From: Sulfitobacter mediterraneus
GTDB taxonomy: Bacteria > Pseudomonadota > Alphaproteobacteria > Rhodobacterales > Rhodobacteraceae
Direction of reading: 5' to 3'
DNA length: 64,000 bases
NCBI RefSeq assembly: GCF_016801775.1
Contig: NZ_CP069004.1
Span: forward strand, 558,001 to 622,000
Within the stretch, counting starts at the first letter, position 1, and every line of letters starts with the position of its first letter. Made by a program: the position numbers and the translations under genes. Below, piece after piece: positions 10,062 to 17,622 of this stretch. Under the pieces are notes generated by a model. It was not told where the DNA came from. It searched no databases and worked only from the letters and a program-made list of their open reading frames with translations.

Positions 10062-10814
10062 TCAGATTGCGAGGTATTCCGCCCGCAGCTCTGCGTTGTT
10101 CAGAACCTCTTCGGCCGTGCCGTCAAAAACGATCCCGCCGGTATCAAGGATCACAGCGCGGTCGGCCAGCTTCAGGGCGCGAACGGCGTTTTGTTCAACC
10201 AGGATCGTGGTGATCCCCTGTTCCTTGATCAGGCCCAGTGTCTTTTCAATCTCGTCCACAATCACCGGCGCGAGACCTTCATAGGGTTCATCCAGCAATA
10301 GCACTTTGATGTCCCGGGCCAGGGCGCGGGCGATGGCCAACATCTGCTGTTCGCCGCCTGAAAGCGTGACGCCCTCTTGGTTTTTCCGCTCGCCGAGGCG
10401 GGGGAAAAGATCATACAGACGATCCAGTGACCAACCCACCGGTGGCGCGATCTGGGCCAGTTTGAGGTTTTCCTCAACCGTCAGGCCGGGGATGATCCGG
10501 CGGTCTTCGGGCACCAATGCAAGACCGGCGGCAGAGGCCTGATGGCTGGCCATCTTGTGCAGGGGCTGGTGGTCCAGCCAGATCTCGCCATGCTGCACCT
10601 CGGGTTCGCTCAGACGGGCGATGGCCCGCAGGGTGGAGGTCTTGCCCGCGCCGTTGCGGCCCAGCAGGGCAAGGATTTCACCCTCATGGACGTTAAAGGT
10701 CACGCCTTGCACGATATAGCTTTCGCCGTAGTAGGCATGCAGATCCCAGACCGACAGAAAGGCGGGTGCGGTGGCGGCGTGATTGGCGTTGCGGTTCAGT
10801 GTTGCGGTGTTCAT
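10062..10814 (-). CDS. livF: Branched-chain-type ABC importer, ATP-binding protein LivF-like
   Basis: 250 residues. Walker A GRNGAGKTST, signature LSGGEQQMLAIARAL, Walker B KVLLLDEPYEGLAP, and switch His region ILVEQN mark a LivF-class ATPase of the hydrophobic/amphipathic amino acid (HAAT) family. The N-terminus is about 15 residues longer than usual (MNTATLNRNANHAATAPAFL). Last gene of the operon, 11 bases after the livG-like gene. Substrate not determined; the family also imports urea and short amides. Confidence 0.9.
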   Translation of the reverse strand: MNTATLNRNANHAATAPAFLSVWDLHAYYGESYIVQGVTFNVHEGEILALLGRNGAGKTSTLRAIARLSEPEVQHGEIWLDHQPLHKMASHQASAAGLALVPEDRRIIPGLTVEENLKLAQIAPPVGWSLDRLYDLFPRLGERKNQEGVTLSGGEQQMLAIARALARDIKVLLLDEPYEGLAPVIVDEIEKTLGLIKEQGITTILVEQNAVRALKLADRAVILDTGGIVFDGTAEEVLNNAELRAEYLAI

Positions 10815-10825
10815 TTTTCTGATCC

Positions 10826-11587
10826 TTATGCCGCTTGGGTTTCGCCAAGGTAGGCTTCGCGCACCTTGGGATGACCCTTGATCTTGTCAGGTGTGTCTTC
10901 CACCAGCGGCGTGCCCTGTGCCAGAACGGTGATCCGTTCGGCCAGTGAGAACACCACATGCATGTCGTGTTCGATGATGGCGATGGTGATGTCGCGCTCT
11001 TCCTTGATCCGTTTGAGCAGATCAATGGTGTTGTTGGTATCCGCCCGCGCCATGCCCGCCGTTGGCTCATCCAGCAACAGCAAACGTGGATCCTGCGCCA
11101 GACACATCGCAATTTCCAAGCGCCGCTTGTCACCGCGTGACATGGAGGCGGCGTGCATCTCGCGTTTGTCGATCATGTTCATATCGACCAGCATTTCTTC
11201 GGCCTTGGCAACGATCTCCTGCTCATTGGCGATGGTTTCCAGTGCATGCATCCGGAACGCGCCATCGCGTTTGGCAAAGCAGGGGATCAACATGTTTTCC
11301 ATCACCGTCAGATCGCCGAAGATCTCGGGTGTCTGGAACACGCGGCTGATGCCCATCTGGTTGATCTCAAAGGGTTTGCGGCCCAGAACCGATTGCCCGT
11401 CAAACATCACCGATCCGGTGTCAGGGATCAATTTGCCGACCAAACAGTTCAGCAAGGTGGACTTGCCCGCGCCGTTCGGTCCGATGATCGCATGCACGGT
11501 GTTTTCTTCCACGTTGAGGTTCACATCCCCCAGCGCTTGCAACCCGCCAAACCGTTTGCCGACATTCTTGACTTCTAGAATTGCCAT
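10826..11587 (-). CDS. livG: Branched-chain-type ABC importer, ATP-binding protein LivG-like
   Basis: 253 residues. Walker A GPNGAGKSTLLN, the LivG-typical ISRVFQTPEIFGDLTVMENML, a modified signature MSRGDKRRLEIAMCLA, and Walker B RLLLLDEPTAGM. The signature motif reads SRGDKR in place of the common SGGQQR, a variant worth noting but consistent with function. It is 11 bases downstream of the livM-like gene and pairs with LivF. Confidence 0.9.
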   Translation of the reverse strand: MAILEVKNVGKRFGGLQALGDVNLNVEENTVHAIIGPNGAGKSTLLNCLVGKLIPDTGSVMFDGQSVLGRKPFEINQMGISRVFQTPEIFGDLTVMENMLIPCFAKRDGAFRMHALETIANEQEIVAKAEEMLVDMNMIDKREMHAASMSRGDKRRLEIAMCLAQDPRLLLLDEPTAGMARADTNNTIDLLKRIKEERDITIAIIEHDMHVVFSLAERITVLAQGTPLVEDTPDKIKGHPKVREAYLGETQAA

Positions 11588-11598
11588 TGTTTCGTTCC

Positions 11599-12822
11599 TT
11601 ATTCAGCTGCGGGGTTGCGCTGTTTGGCGGCTTTCGCCTCAGCGTCGGCGGATTTTGCGTCCTTGCGGCGGAAGGTGGCCCCGATTTTCTCAGCGCCCTG
11701 CACAAGGCCGCCAGGCAGGAAGATCACAACCATCATGAACAGCAAGCCAAGGGTCAGGTGCCAGCCCTTGCCCACGAAGGGGTGGACGATGGTGACCATG
11801 AAATCCTCGATGCCATCGGGCAGGAAGGAGAACCAGCTGTGCAACACGTTGTCGTTGATCTTGGCAAAGATGTTCTCAAAGTACTTGATGAAGCCCGCGC
11901 CCAGAACCGGACCGATCAAGGTGCCTGCGCCGCCGAGGATCGTCATCAGAACCACCTCGCCAGAGGCGGTCCATTGCATCCGCTCCGCGCCCGACAGCGG
12001 ATCCATGGAGGCCATCAGACCGCCCGCAAGGCCGGCATACATGCCAGAGATCACAAAGACCGCCAGAGTATAGGGCTTGGTGTTCAGACCGGTGTAGTTC
12101 ATCCGCTGCTGGTTCGATTTCACCGCCCGCAGCATCAGCCCGAAAGGTGAGCGGAAGATACGGATCGCCAGATAGAACATGCAGATCAGCACCAGCGCAC
12201 AGAAATAGTAACCAAAGTTGAAGTCAAAGCTCCATGCACCGACATCCAATGTATAGGTCGACTGCATCTTTTGGCCAAAGAGGTGCGGAATGTCCGGTTT
12301 CGCGGCGCTGTGGAAAAACTGCGGATCGGAGGTATAGACCTGCAGGCCCGTTTCGCCATTGGTGATCGGCGTGCCGACAAAGCGGCCGATCAGATCCGAA
12401 TAGGCAATCGCAAACAGCATCTGTGCAAAGGCCAGTGTCAGGATCGAAAAGTAGATCCCTGAGCGGCGCAACGAGATATAGCCGATCAGCAGGGCAAAGA
12501 AGGCCGAAACAATGACCGACAGGATCATTCCGGGAATGATGTTGTAGCCCAGCAGCTTGAACATCCAGACCGCCGAGTAGGATCCGATCCCCAGAAAGGC
12601 CGCATGGCCAAAGCTGAGATAACCGGTCAGACCAAACAGCAGGTTAAAACCGATGGCAAAGATGCCAAAGATCGCAAACCGCTGCATCAGGTCCGGATAG
12701 CCTGCATTAAACTGCGCCATGGCAGAACCGGCAGGAAATGGGTTGAGGAGGAAAGGGGCGAACAGCGCCAGGCAGATCACAATGATCAACAACTGGGTGT
12801 CGTGTTTTTTGAGTCCGAGCAT
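11599..12822 (-). CDS. livM: Branched-chain-type ABC importer, permease LivM-like
   Basis: 407 residues with about ten hydrophobic segments. The LivM pattern is present: [18 protein letters not shown] near the N-terminus, [21 protein letters not shown], and the EAA-like region [10 protein letters not shown] with [17 protein letters not shown]. The C-terminus has a charged cytoplasmic tail ([18 protein letters not shown]). It ends 11 bases before the livG-like gene and starts 3 bases after the livH-like stop. Confidence 0.92.
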   Translation of the reverse strand: MLGLKKHDTQLLIIVICLALFAPFLLNPFPAGSAMAQFNAGYPDLMQRFAIFGIFAIGFNLLFGLTGYLSFGHAAFLGIGSYSAVWMFKLLGYNIIPGMILSVIVSAFFALLIGYISLRRSGIYFSILTLAFAQMLFAIAYSDLIGRFVGTPITNGETGLQVYTSDPQFFHSAAKPDIPHLFGQKMQSTYTLDVGAWSFDFNFGYYFCALVLICMFYLAIRIFRSPFGLMLRAVKSNQQRMNYTGLNTKPYTLAVFVISGMYAGLAGGLMASMDPLSGAERMQWTASGEVVLMTILGGAGTLIGPVLGAGFIKYFENIFAKINDNVLHSWFSFLPDGIEDFMVTIVHPFVGKGWHLTLGLLFMMVVIFLPGGLVQGAEKIGATFRRKDAKSADAEAKAAKQRNPAAE

Positions 12823-12825
12823 TGT

Positions 12826-13854
12826 TTATTCCTCCATCACGCCTTTGCGGCCCATCAGGCCCCGCGGACGTGTCAGCAAGATGATGATAGCAACCACGTA
12901 GATGATGATCTGGTCGATACCGGGCAGAATGTTTTTGATTTCGTTCATGGAGGCGAGGCTTTCGAGGATACCCAGCATAAAGCCAGCCAGAACCGCGCCG
13001 GGCAGGGAGCCCATGCCGCCGACGACCACAACCACGAAGCTCAGGACGAGAAAATCCATACCCATGTGGTAATTGGGCGAGTTGATCGGCGCGTACATCA
13101 CACCTGCCAATCCCGCGACCGCCGCCGCGATGCCGAACATGATGGTGAACCGGCGGTCAATGTCGATGCCCAGAAGGCCCACAGTTTCCCGGTCAGCCAT
13201 GCCTGCGCGCACCACCATGCCAAAGGTTGTGAACTGCAGGAAGGCAAAGACAGCACCGATGATCAGCACAGAAAAGCCAAAGTAGACCAAACGCCAGTAG
13301 GGATAAGCGAGCGAGCTGTCGAGCCCCAGCAAGGGGCCAAAGTCAAAGCTGCCAACAAAGGCAGAAGGCGCGGGGGTCGGGATCGGGTTGGCGCCGTAGA
13401 AATACTTGATGACCTCCTGCAGCACGATGGCAAGGCCAAAGGTCACGAGGATCTGATCAGCGTGGGGACGTTTGTAGAAGTGTTTGATCAGGCCCCGTTC
13501 CATGACAAAGCCGACAAACAGCATTACCGGTATCGCCAGCAGGATCGCCAGAGGCACCGCCCAGTCGATGATGGAAGCGCCCACCTCGGGGCCAAACCAG
13601 CTTTCGACATAGGGGGTTTTGATCTTGAGCGGATTGCCGAGAAAGTCCTTCTCGGTTTCCGACAGCGTTTCCGAGCTGAGCGTCAGAATACGCTGGAGGG
13701 TAACGGAGCAGAACGCACCAATCATAAAGATTGCACCATGGGCGAAGTTCACCACCCCCAGCGTGCCGAAAATCAACGTAAGGCCCAGAGCGATCAACGC
13801 ATAGGCGGATCCCTTATCCAGGCCGTTCAGGAATTGAAGAATGATTGCGTCCAT
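12826..13854 (-). CDS. livH: Branched-chain-type ABC importer, permease LivH-like
   Basis: 342 residues, polytopic. LivH signatures are visible: GSAYALIALGLTLIFGTLGVVNFAHGAIFM, TFGMVVRAGMADRETVGLLGID, and VVVGGMGSLPGAVLAGFMLG. The ATG at 13854 is chosen because GAGGTGGGG lies just upstream; a TTG six codons earlier is less likely. The insert around residues 45-75 is charged and probably periplasmic. Confidence 0.92.
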   Translation of the reverse strand: MDAIILQFLNGLDKGSAYALIALGLTLIFGTLGVVNFAHGAIFMIGAFCSVTLQRILTLSSETLSETEKDFLGNPLKIKTPYVESWFGPEVGASIIDWAVPLAILLAIPVMLFVGFVMERGLIKHFYKRPHADQILVTFGLAIVLQEVIKYFYGANPIPTPAPSAFVGSFDFGPLLGLDSSLAYPYWRLVYFGFSVLIIGAVFAFLQFTTFGMVVRAGMADRETVGLLGIDIDRRFTIMFGIAAAVAGLAGVMYAPINSPNYHMGMDFLVLSFVVVVVGGMGSLPGAVLAGFMLGILESLASMNEIKNILPGIDQIIIYVVAIIILLTRPRGLMGRKGVMEE

Positions 13855-13917
13855 GGTCCCCACCTCTTGCAATGCGTCATTACGCAGGCAGGTCGCGCCC
13901 GGCGTAACGGTATGGGA

Positions 13918-13945
13918 CAGGGCGCATCAAACGGAATGCGCCCTG
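13918..13945 (-). other. Stem-loop between the binding-protein gene and livH
   Basis: CAGGGCGCAT (13918-13927) pairs perfectly over 10 bases with ATGCGCCCTG (13936-13945). It lies about 22 bases after the binding-protein stop and has no U-run. Such elements after the first gene of an importer operon commonly protect the binding-protein mRNA and give it higher expression than the permease genes. Confidence 0.6.
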
Positions 13946-13966
13946 TAGTCGTTGGATTGGGTCGGC

Positions 13967-15313
13967 TTATGCGCCTGGGTTACACTTGCCCAGCTCGCCA
14001 CCGGCAAACATCGGGTGATCTGGCGCATACTCAACCTGAGCACGCGGTGTCACTTCAACGATTTCCAGTGTGTCGTATTCGTTGGACGGGTTCTCTTTGC
14101 CCTTCATGACCAACACGTCTTTGAAGCACTGGTGGTCTTCGCCGCGGTACAGAACCGGACCGTTGCCCAGACCGTCGAACTCAAAGTCTTCCAGAGCTTC
14201 GACAACGCCGCATGGGTTGAAAGTGCCGGCACGTTCGCAGGCATCCGCATAGAGCAGCGTCTGAACATAGCAGGTGTGCGCGGAGTTGGATGGCGGACGG
14301 CCATACTTTTCACCGAAGGATTTCACGAAGGCTTTGGAGCCTTCATCCTGCAGCTGCCAGTTCCAGTTCATGGAGCCAATAACGCCTTGCACGTTTTTGC
14401 CCGCACCAGCGGCCATCAGCTCGGAATAAAGCGGAACAACGATCTCGAACTTCTTGCCGTTCACTTCTTTGTTCAGCAGGTCAAACTGGATCGCGTTGGT
14501 CAGCGAGTTCACCATGTTGCCGCCGTAGTGGTTCAGAACAAGAACGTCCGCACCGGAGTTCAGCACAGGCGCGATGTAGGACGAGAAGTCCGTGGACGCG
14601 AGCGGCGTCAGCACGTTGTTCACAGTTTCCCAGCCCATGGCCTCGGTCGCGGCTGCGATCGATTCCTGCTGTGTCCAGCCCCATGTATAGTCAGCCGTCA
14701 GGTGATACGCGCGGCGGTCAGAGCCATAAGCGTTTTTCAGCACCGGCGCGAGGGCCGCTGCAGACATGTAACCGTTAAAGAAGTGACGGAAACCGTTGGC
14801 TTTCTTGTCTTTACCTGTTGTGTCGTTTGAGTGGGTCAGACCCGCCATGAAGATAACGCCGGCCTCTTGGCACAGGCCTTGAACAGCAACAGCCACACCG
14901 GAGGACGAACCACCGTTGATCATGATTGCGCCGTCTTTTTCGATCATCGCCTTGGCAGAGGCACGCGCCGCGTCAGACTTTGTCTGCGTGTCGCCTGTTA
15001 CAAACTCGACCTTCTTGCCGAGAATACCGTTCCCTTTCAGCGCTTTGGAGCTGAAAGTGTTCATCATACCGCCGTCGCCTTCACCGTTGAGGTGCTGAAC
15101 AGCAAGCTCCTGGGCGCGCAACTCGTCCAGACCTTCTTCGGCATAGGGGCCGGTCTGGGGCACGTTAAAGCCCAGGGTTACGGTGCTGCCCGTGGGGGCG
15201 TTGGTAAAGCCAGAGTGCCCGTCGGCACGCAGATACGTCGGCAGTGCAAGACCGGCACCAGCTGCTGCGCTGGTTTTGATCAGACCACGACGTGTCAGAT
15301 TGGAAAATGACAT
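13967..15313 (-). CDS. ABC importer substrate-binding protein, Tat-exported (periplasmic type I)
   Basis: 448 residues. The N-terminus has a twin-arginine-like signal (SNLTRRGLIKTSAAAGAGLALP), an uncommon route for a LivK-type protein, then a type I periplasmic binding fold: TLGFNVPQTGPYAEEG, VEFVTGDTQTKSDAARASAKAM, INGGSSSGVAVAVQGL, and DYTWGWTQQES. Five cysteines in the C-terminal half may form disulfides, which would fit folding before Tat export if a cofactor or complex is needed. First gene of the operon. The ATG at 15313 follows GGGAGG. Confidence 0.88.
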   Translation of the reverse strand: MSFSNLTRRGLIKTSAAAGAGLALPTYLRADGHSGFTNAPTGSTVTLGFNVPQTGPYAEEGLDELRAQELAVQHLNGEGDGGMMNTFSSKALKGNGILGKKVEFVTGDTQTKSDAARASAKAMIEKDGAIMINGGSSSGVAVAVQGLCQEAGVIFMAGLTHSNDTTGKDKKANGFRHFFNGYMSAAALAPVLKNAYGSDRRAYHLTADYTWGWTQQESIAAATEAMGWETVNNVLTPLASTDFSSYIAPVLNSGADVLVLNHYGGNMVNSLTNAIQFDLLNKEVNGKKFEIVVPLYSELMAAGAGKNVQGVIGSMNWNWQLQDEGSKAFVKSFGEKYGRPPSNSAHTCYVQTLLYADACERAGTFNPCGVVEALEDFEFDGLGNGPVLYRGEDHQCFKDVLVMKGKENPSNEYDTLEIVEVTPRAQVEYAPDHPMFAGGELGKCNPGA

Positions 15314-15369
15314 GAATTCCTCCCGAATTATGAAACAGCAAAGGCGCGTCTCCCGCGCACCTTCACACG

Positions 15370-15381
15370 GCACAAATGTGC
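15370..15381. promoter_or_regulatory. Inverted repeat in the importer/XRE divergent region
   Basis: GCACA-AA-TGTGC lies 57 bases upstream of the importer ATG and 164 bases upstream of the XRE gene. It is a candidate operator, possibly for the adjacent XRE regulator; binding is inference. Confidence 0.35.
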
Positions 15382-15544
15382 AAATTGACTATCGCCTGCT
15401 ATATGAAAACCAATCAATAACCCCCTTGATAAACACATTAAATTTGTAAATATCTTCGCAGGAACATTTTCGAAGGTGTAAAGAAAATGATATTGCAGCG
15501 CAGAAACCCATTGAAAACGCGGGATATTGACCGGAGCCACGGCA

Positions 15545-16840
15545 ATGGCACGTGAGGGGCTGACCGGCAGCCGCATCCGCGAACGCCGCGTGATGGCCGG
15601 GCTCAAACAGGCGGATCTGGCCCGCGATATCGGTATCTCGGCCAGCTACCTTAATCTTATCGAACACAACCGCCGCAGAATCGGCGGCAAGCTGCTCCTC
15701 AATATCGCGGCGGTTCTGGGGGTCGAGCCGCAAACCCTGACCGAAGGGGCGGAGGCTGCCCTGATCGCCGCCCTGCGCGAGGCTGCGGACGAGGCGGGTT
15801 TGACCGGACCAGAGGCCAGCCGAGCCGACGAATTCGCCGGGCGTTTCCCCGGTTGGGCCGATGTGCTGGCCGGAACGCGGCGGCGGGTGGCCTCCCTTGA
15901 ACAGACAGTCGAGGCTTTGACCGACAGGCTCGCCCATGATCCGCATCTGGCGGCGTCCATGCACGAGCTTCTCTCCACCGCTGCCGCGATCCGGTCCACC
16001 GCTGCGATCCTTGCGGAAACCAAGACCCTTCAGCCGGAATGGCGTGAACGGTTTCACGCCAATATCAATGAAGACAGCCACCGCCTGTCTGACAGTGCGC
16101 AGGCCCTGGTGTCTTATCTTGATGCCGAAGCGGACGCCGCCGATGCTGCCAGCTCGCCGCAAGAGGAGGTCGAAGCGTTTCTGTCAGAACATGATTTCAG
16201 CTTTGGCAGTCTGGAAACCGGTTCCGCGACCGAGGCCACTATTGCCGAGATTGTAGAGACCGCCGAGATGCTCAGGTCGCAGGCCGCCAAATACATTGCG
16301 CGAGGGGTCTTGCAACAATGGGCACGTGATGCAGCGGCCTTGTCACTCAAAGAGCTGCGCAAGGAGATCGAAACCGCAGGAACAGACCCGCTGACGCTGG
16401 CGCGGAACCTGCACAAACCTGTCGTGGTTGTTCTGCGCCGTTTAGCCGCCTTGCCGGAGCTGGGCGCGGGGCTTGTGGTCTGCGACCGCTCTGGCACGGT
16501 GATTTTCCGCAAATCGGTCGAAGGCTTCACCGTGCCGCGCCACGGGGCCTGTTGTCCGCTTTGGCCGCTGTTTGGCGCATTGGCGCAAACGGGCATGGTG
16601 ATTTCGGAAACCGTCATGCAACTGGGCCGCGCCCAAGCCAAATTTGAATGTTTTGCCACATCCGAAACCCAATCGGCGCCGTCCTACAATGCGTTGCCAC
16701 TTGTGCAGGCGGTGATGGTCTTGCTGCCCGCATCCGCCGGCGCGGGGCAGGGGCGGTCGATGGGATCGACATGCCGGGTTTGCCCGCAAGAGAGCTGCGC
16801 CGCCCGCCGAGAGCCGTCAATTCTCAGCAGCGGCGTCTGA
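15545..16840 (+). CDS. XRE-family regulator with DHp-like hairpin and cysteine-rich C-terminus
   Basis: 431 residues. An N-terminal HTH (10-65: GSRIRERRVMAGLKQADLARDIGISASYLNLIEHNRR) is followed by a coiled coil (about 112-135) and a segment at 139-193 that looks like a histidine-kinase dimerisation hairpin (His140-Glu-Leu ... Ala-Ile-Arg). The C-terminal part ends with CCPLWPLFGAL (336-346) and STCRVCPQESCAARREPSI (408-426), the signature of the DUF2083 domain found in short-chain-fatty-acid-type regulators (ScfR/RamB relatives). No HExxH (DUF955) motif was found between them, although relatives often have that domain. The ATG at 15545 is chosen as the start of MAREGLTGSRIRERR. It is divergent from the importer and upstream of a receiver and a kinase. 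Confidence 0.82.
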   Translation: MAREGLTGSRIRERRVMAGLKQADLARDIGISASYLNLIEHNRRRIGGKLLLNIAAVLGVEPQTLTEGAEAALIAALREAADEAGLTGPEASRADEFAGRFPGWADVLAGTRRRVASLEQTVEALTDRLAHDPHLAASMHELLSTAAAIRSTAAILAETKTLQPEWRERFHANINEDSHRLSDSAQALVSYLDAEADAADAASSPQEEVEAFLSEHDFSFGSLETGSATEATIAEIVETAEMLRSQAAKYIARGVLQQWARDAAALSLKELRKEIETAGTDPLTLARNLHKPVVVVLRRLAALPELGAGLVVCDRSGTVIFRKSVEGFTVPRHGACCPLWPLFGALAQTGMVISETVMQLGRAQAKFECFATSETQSAPSYNALPLVQAVMVLLPASAGAGQGRSMGSTCRVCPQESCAARREPSILSSGV

Positions 16841-16954
16841 CTGCGGCCTTTGGGCTTTTGACAGCCCGCTCAAACCGTTGCATGCTCAGGGTCGGCATGG
16901 CGCCAGCTGCATCAGACAGAGCCGCCCTGCCACCTTGGGGGAGGAGGACCGCGC

Positions 16955-17323
16955 GTGAGCAAACATGTCGTGTTGGTTGAGGACGAAACAAACATTGCCG
17001 AGGCAATCCGCTTTTTGCTGTCGAATGAGGGCTGGCGGGTCGAAACCTTGGCCAATGGATCAAACGCAGTGGACGTGATCCGAAACACCGGGCCGGATCT
17101 TGTGATGCTCGATGTAATGCTGCCTGGCAAAAGCGGGTTTGAAATCCTGCATGATTTGCGGGCCGATCCGGCCTTTGATGCGCTTCCGGTGCTTATGTTG
17201 ACCGCACGCGGCCAAAGCCGCGACCGCGAGATGGCGGAAAAAGCAGGCGTAAGCCGGTTCATGACCAAACCGTTTTCCAATGCCGAGATGCTGGATGCGG
17301 TGCGCGAACTGACCACACAATGA
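16955..17323 (+). CDS. Stand-alone response regulator receiver
   Basis: 122 residues, only a CheY-type receiver domain. The phosphorylation site is Asp53 (LVMLDVMLP), with acidic pair Glu9/Asp10, Thr83 and Lys105 in the expected places. No output domain. It starts with GTG at 16955 behind GGAGGAGG. It is 14 bases upstream of the small membrane protein gene and near the kinase, so it is the likely partner of that kinase. Confidence 0.9.
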   Translation: MSKHVVLVEDETNIAEAIRFLLSNEGWRVETLANGSNAVDVIRNTGPDLVMLDVMLPGKSGFEILHDLRADPAFDALPVLMLTARGQSRDREMAEKAGVSRFMTKPFSNAEMLDAVRELTTQ

Positions 17324-17337
17324 AAGGGGCCTGAGCG

Positions 17338-17622
17338 ATGCCGCAGCGGCGCATGTTTCTGGAACGGCGCAGCTATCGAATGCGGCGGATGATGGACGCG
17401 CTGCGGTTTCTTCCGTTGATTGGCCTGTGCCTGTGGATGGTGCCCCTGCTTTGGCCTTTGCCAGAGGCGGGTGATGCCGATCCGATGCCGATGAGCGTGG
17501 CCCTGCGATATCTCTTTGGTGTCTGGCTGGCCTTGGTGGTCATGGCTTGGGCGCTGTGGCGCTACACCCGCGGCGAAGCGGAGGTAGACACGGCGCAGGG
17601 CAGCTCGGACAGGACGCCCTGA
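17338..17622 (+). CDS. Small two-helix membrane protein upstream of SLC5-type kinase
   Basis: 94 residues with two hydrophobic segments (about 23-42 and 57-74), a basic N-terminus (MPQRRMFLERRSYRMRRMM), and an acidic tail. No recognised family. The stop overlaps the kinase start (TGATG at 17620-17624), so the two are translationally coupled. The layout recalls the small DUF485 protein next to acetate permease ActP, but the sequence is not obviously DUF485. Confidence 0.75.
   Translation: MPQRRMFLERRSYRMRRMMDALRFLPLIGLCLWMVPLLWPLPEAGDADPMPMSVALRYLFGVWLALVVMAWALWRYTRGEAEVDTAQGSSDRTP

Noticed and set aside
12604..14109. Long plus-strand open frame of about 500 codons opposite the permease genes
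   Set aside because: It is rich in His, Gln and Asp with no domain and lies antisense to two well-supported LivM/LivH genes; it is a shadow of GC-rich coding DNA.
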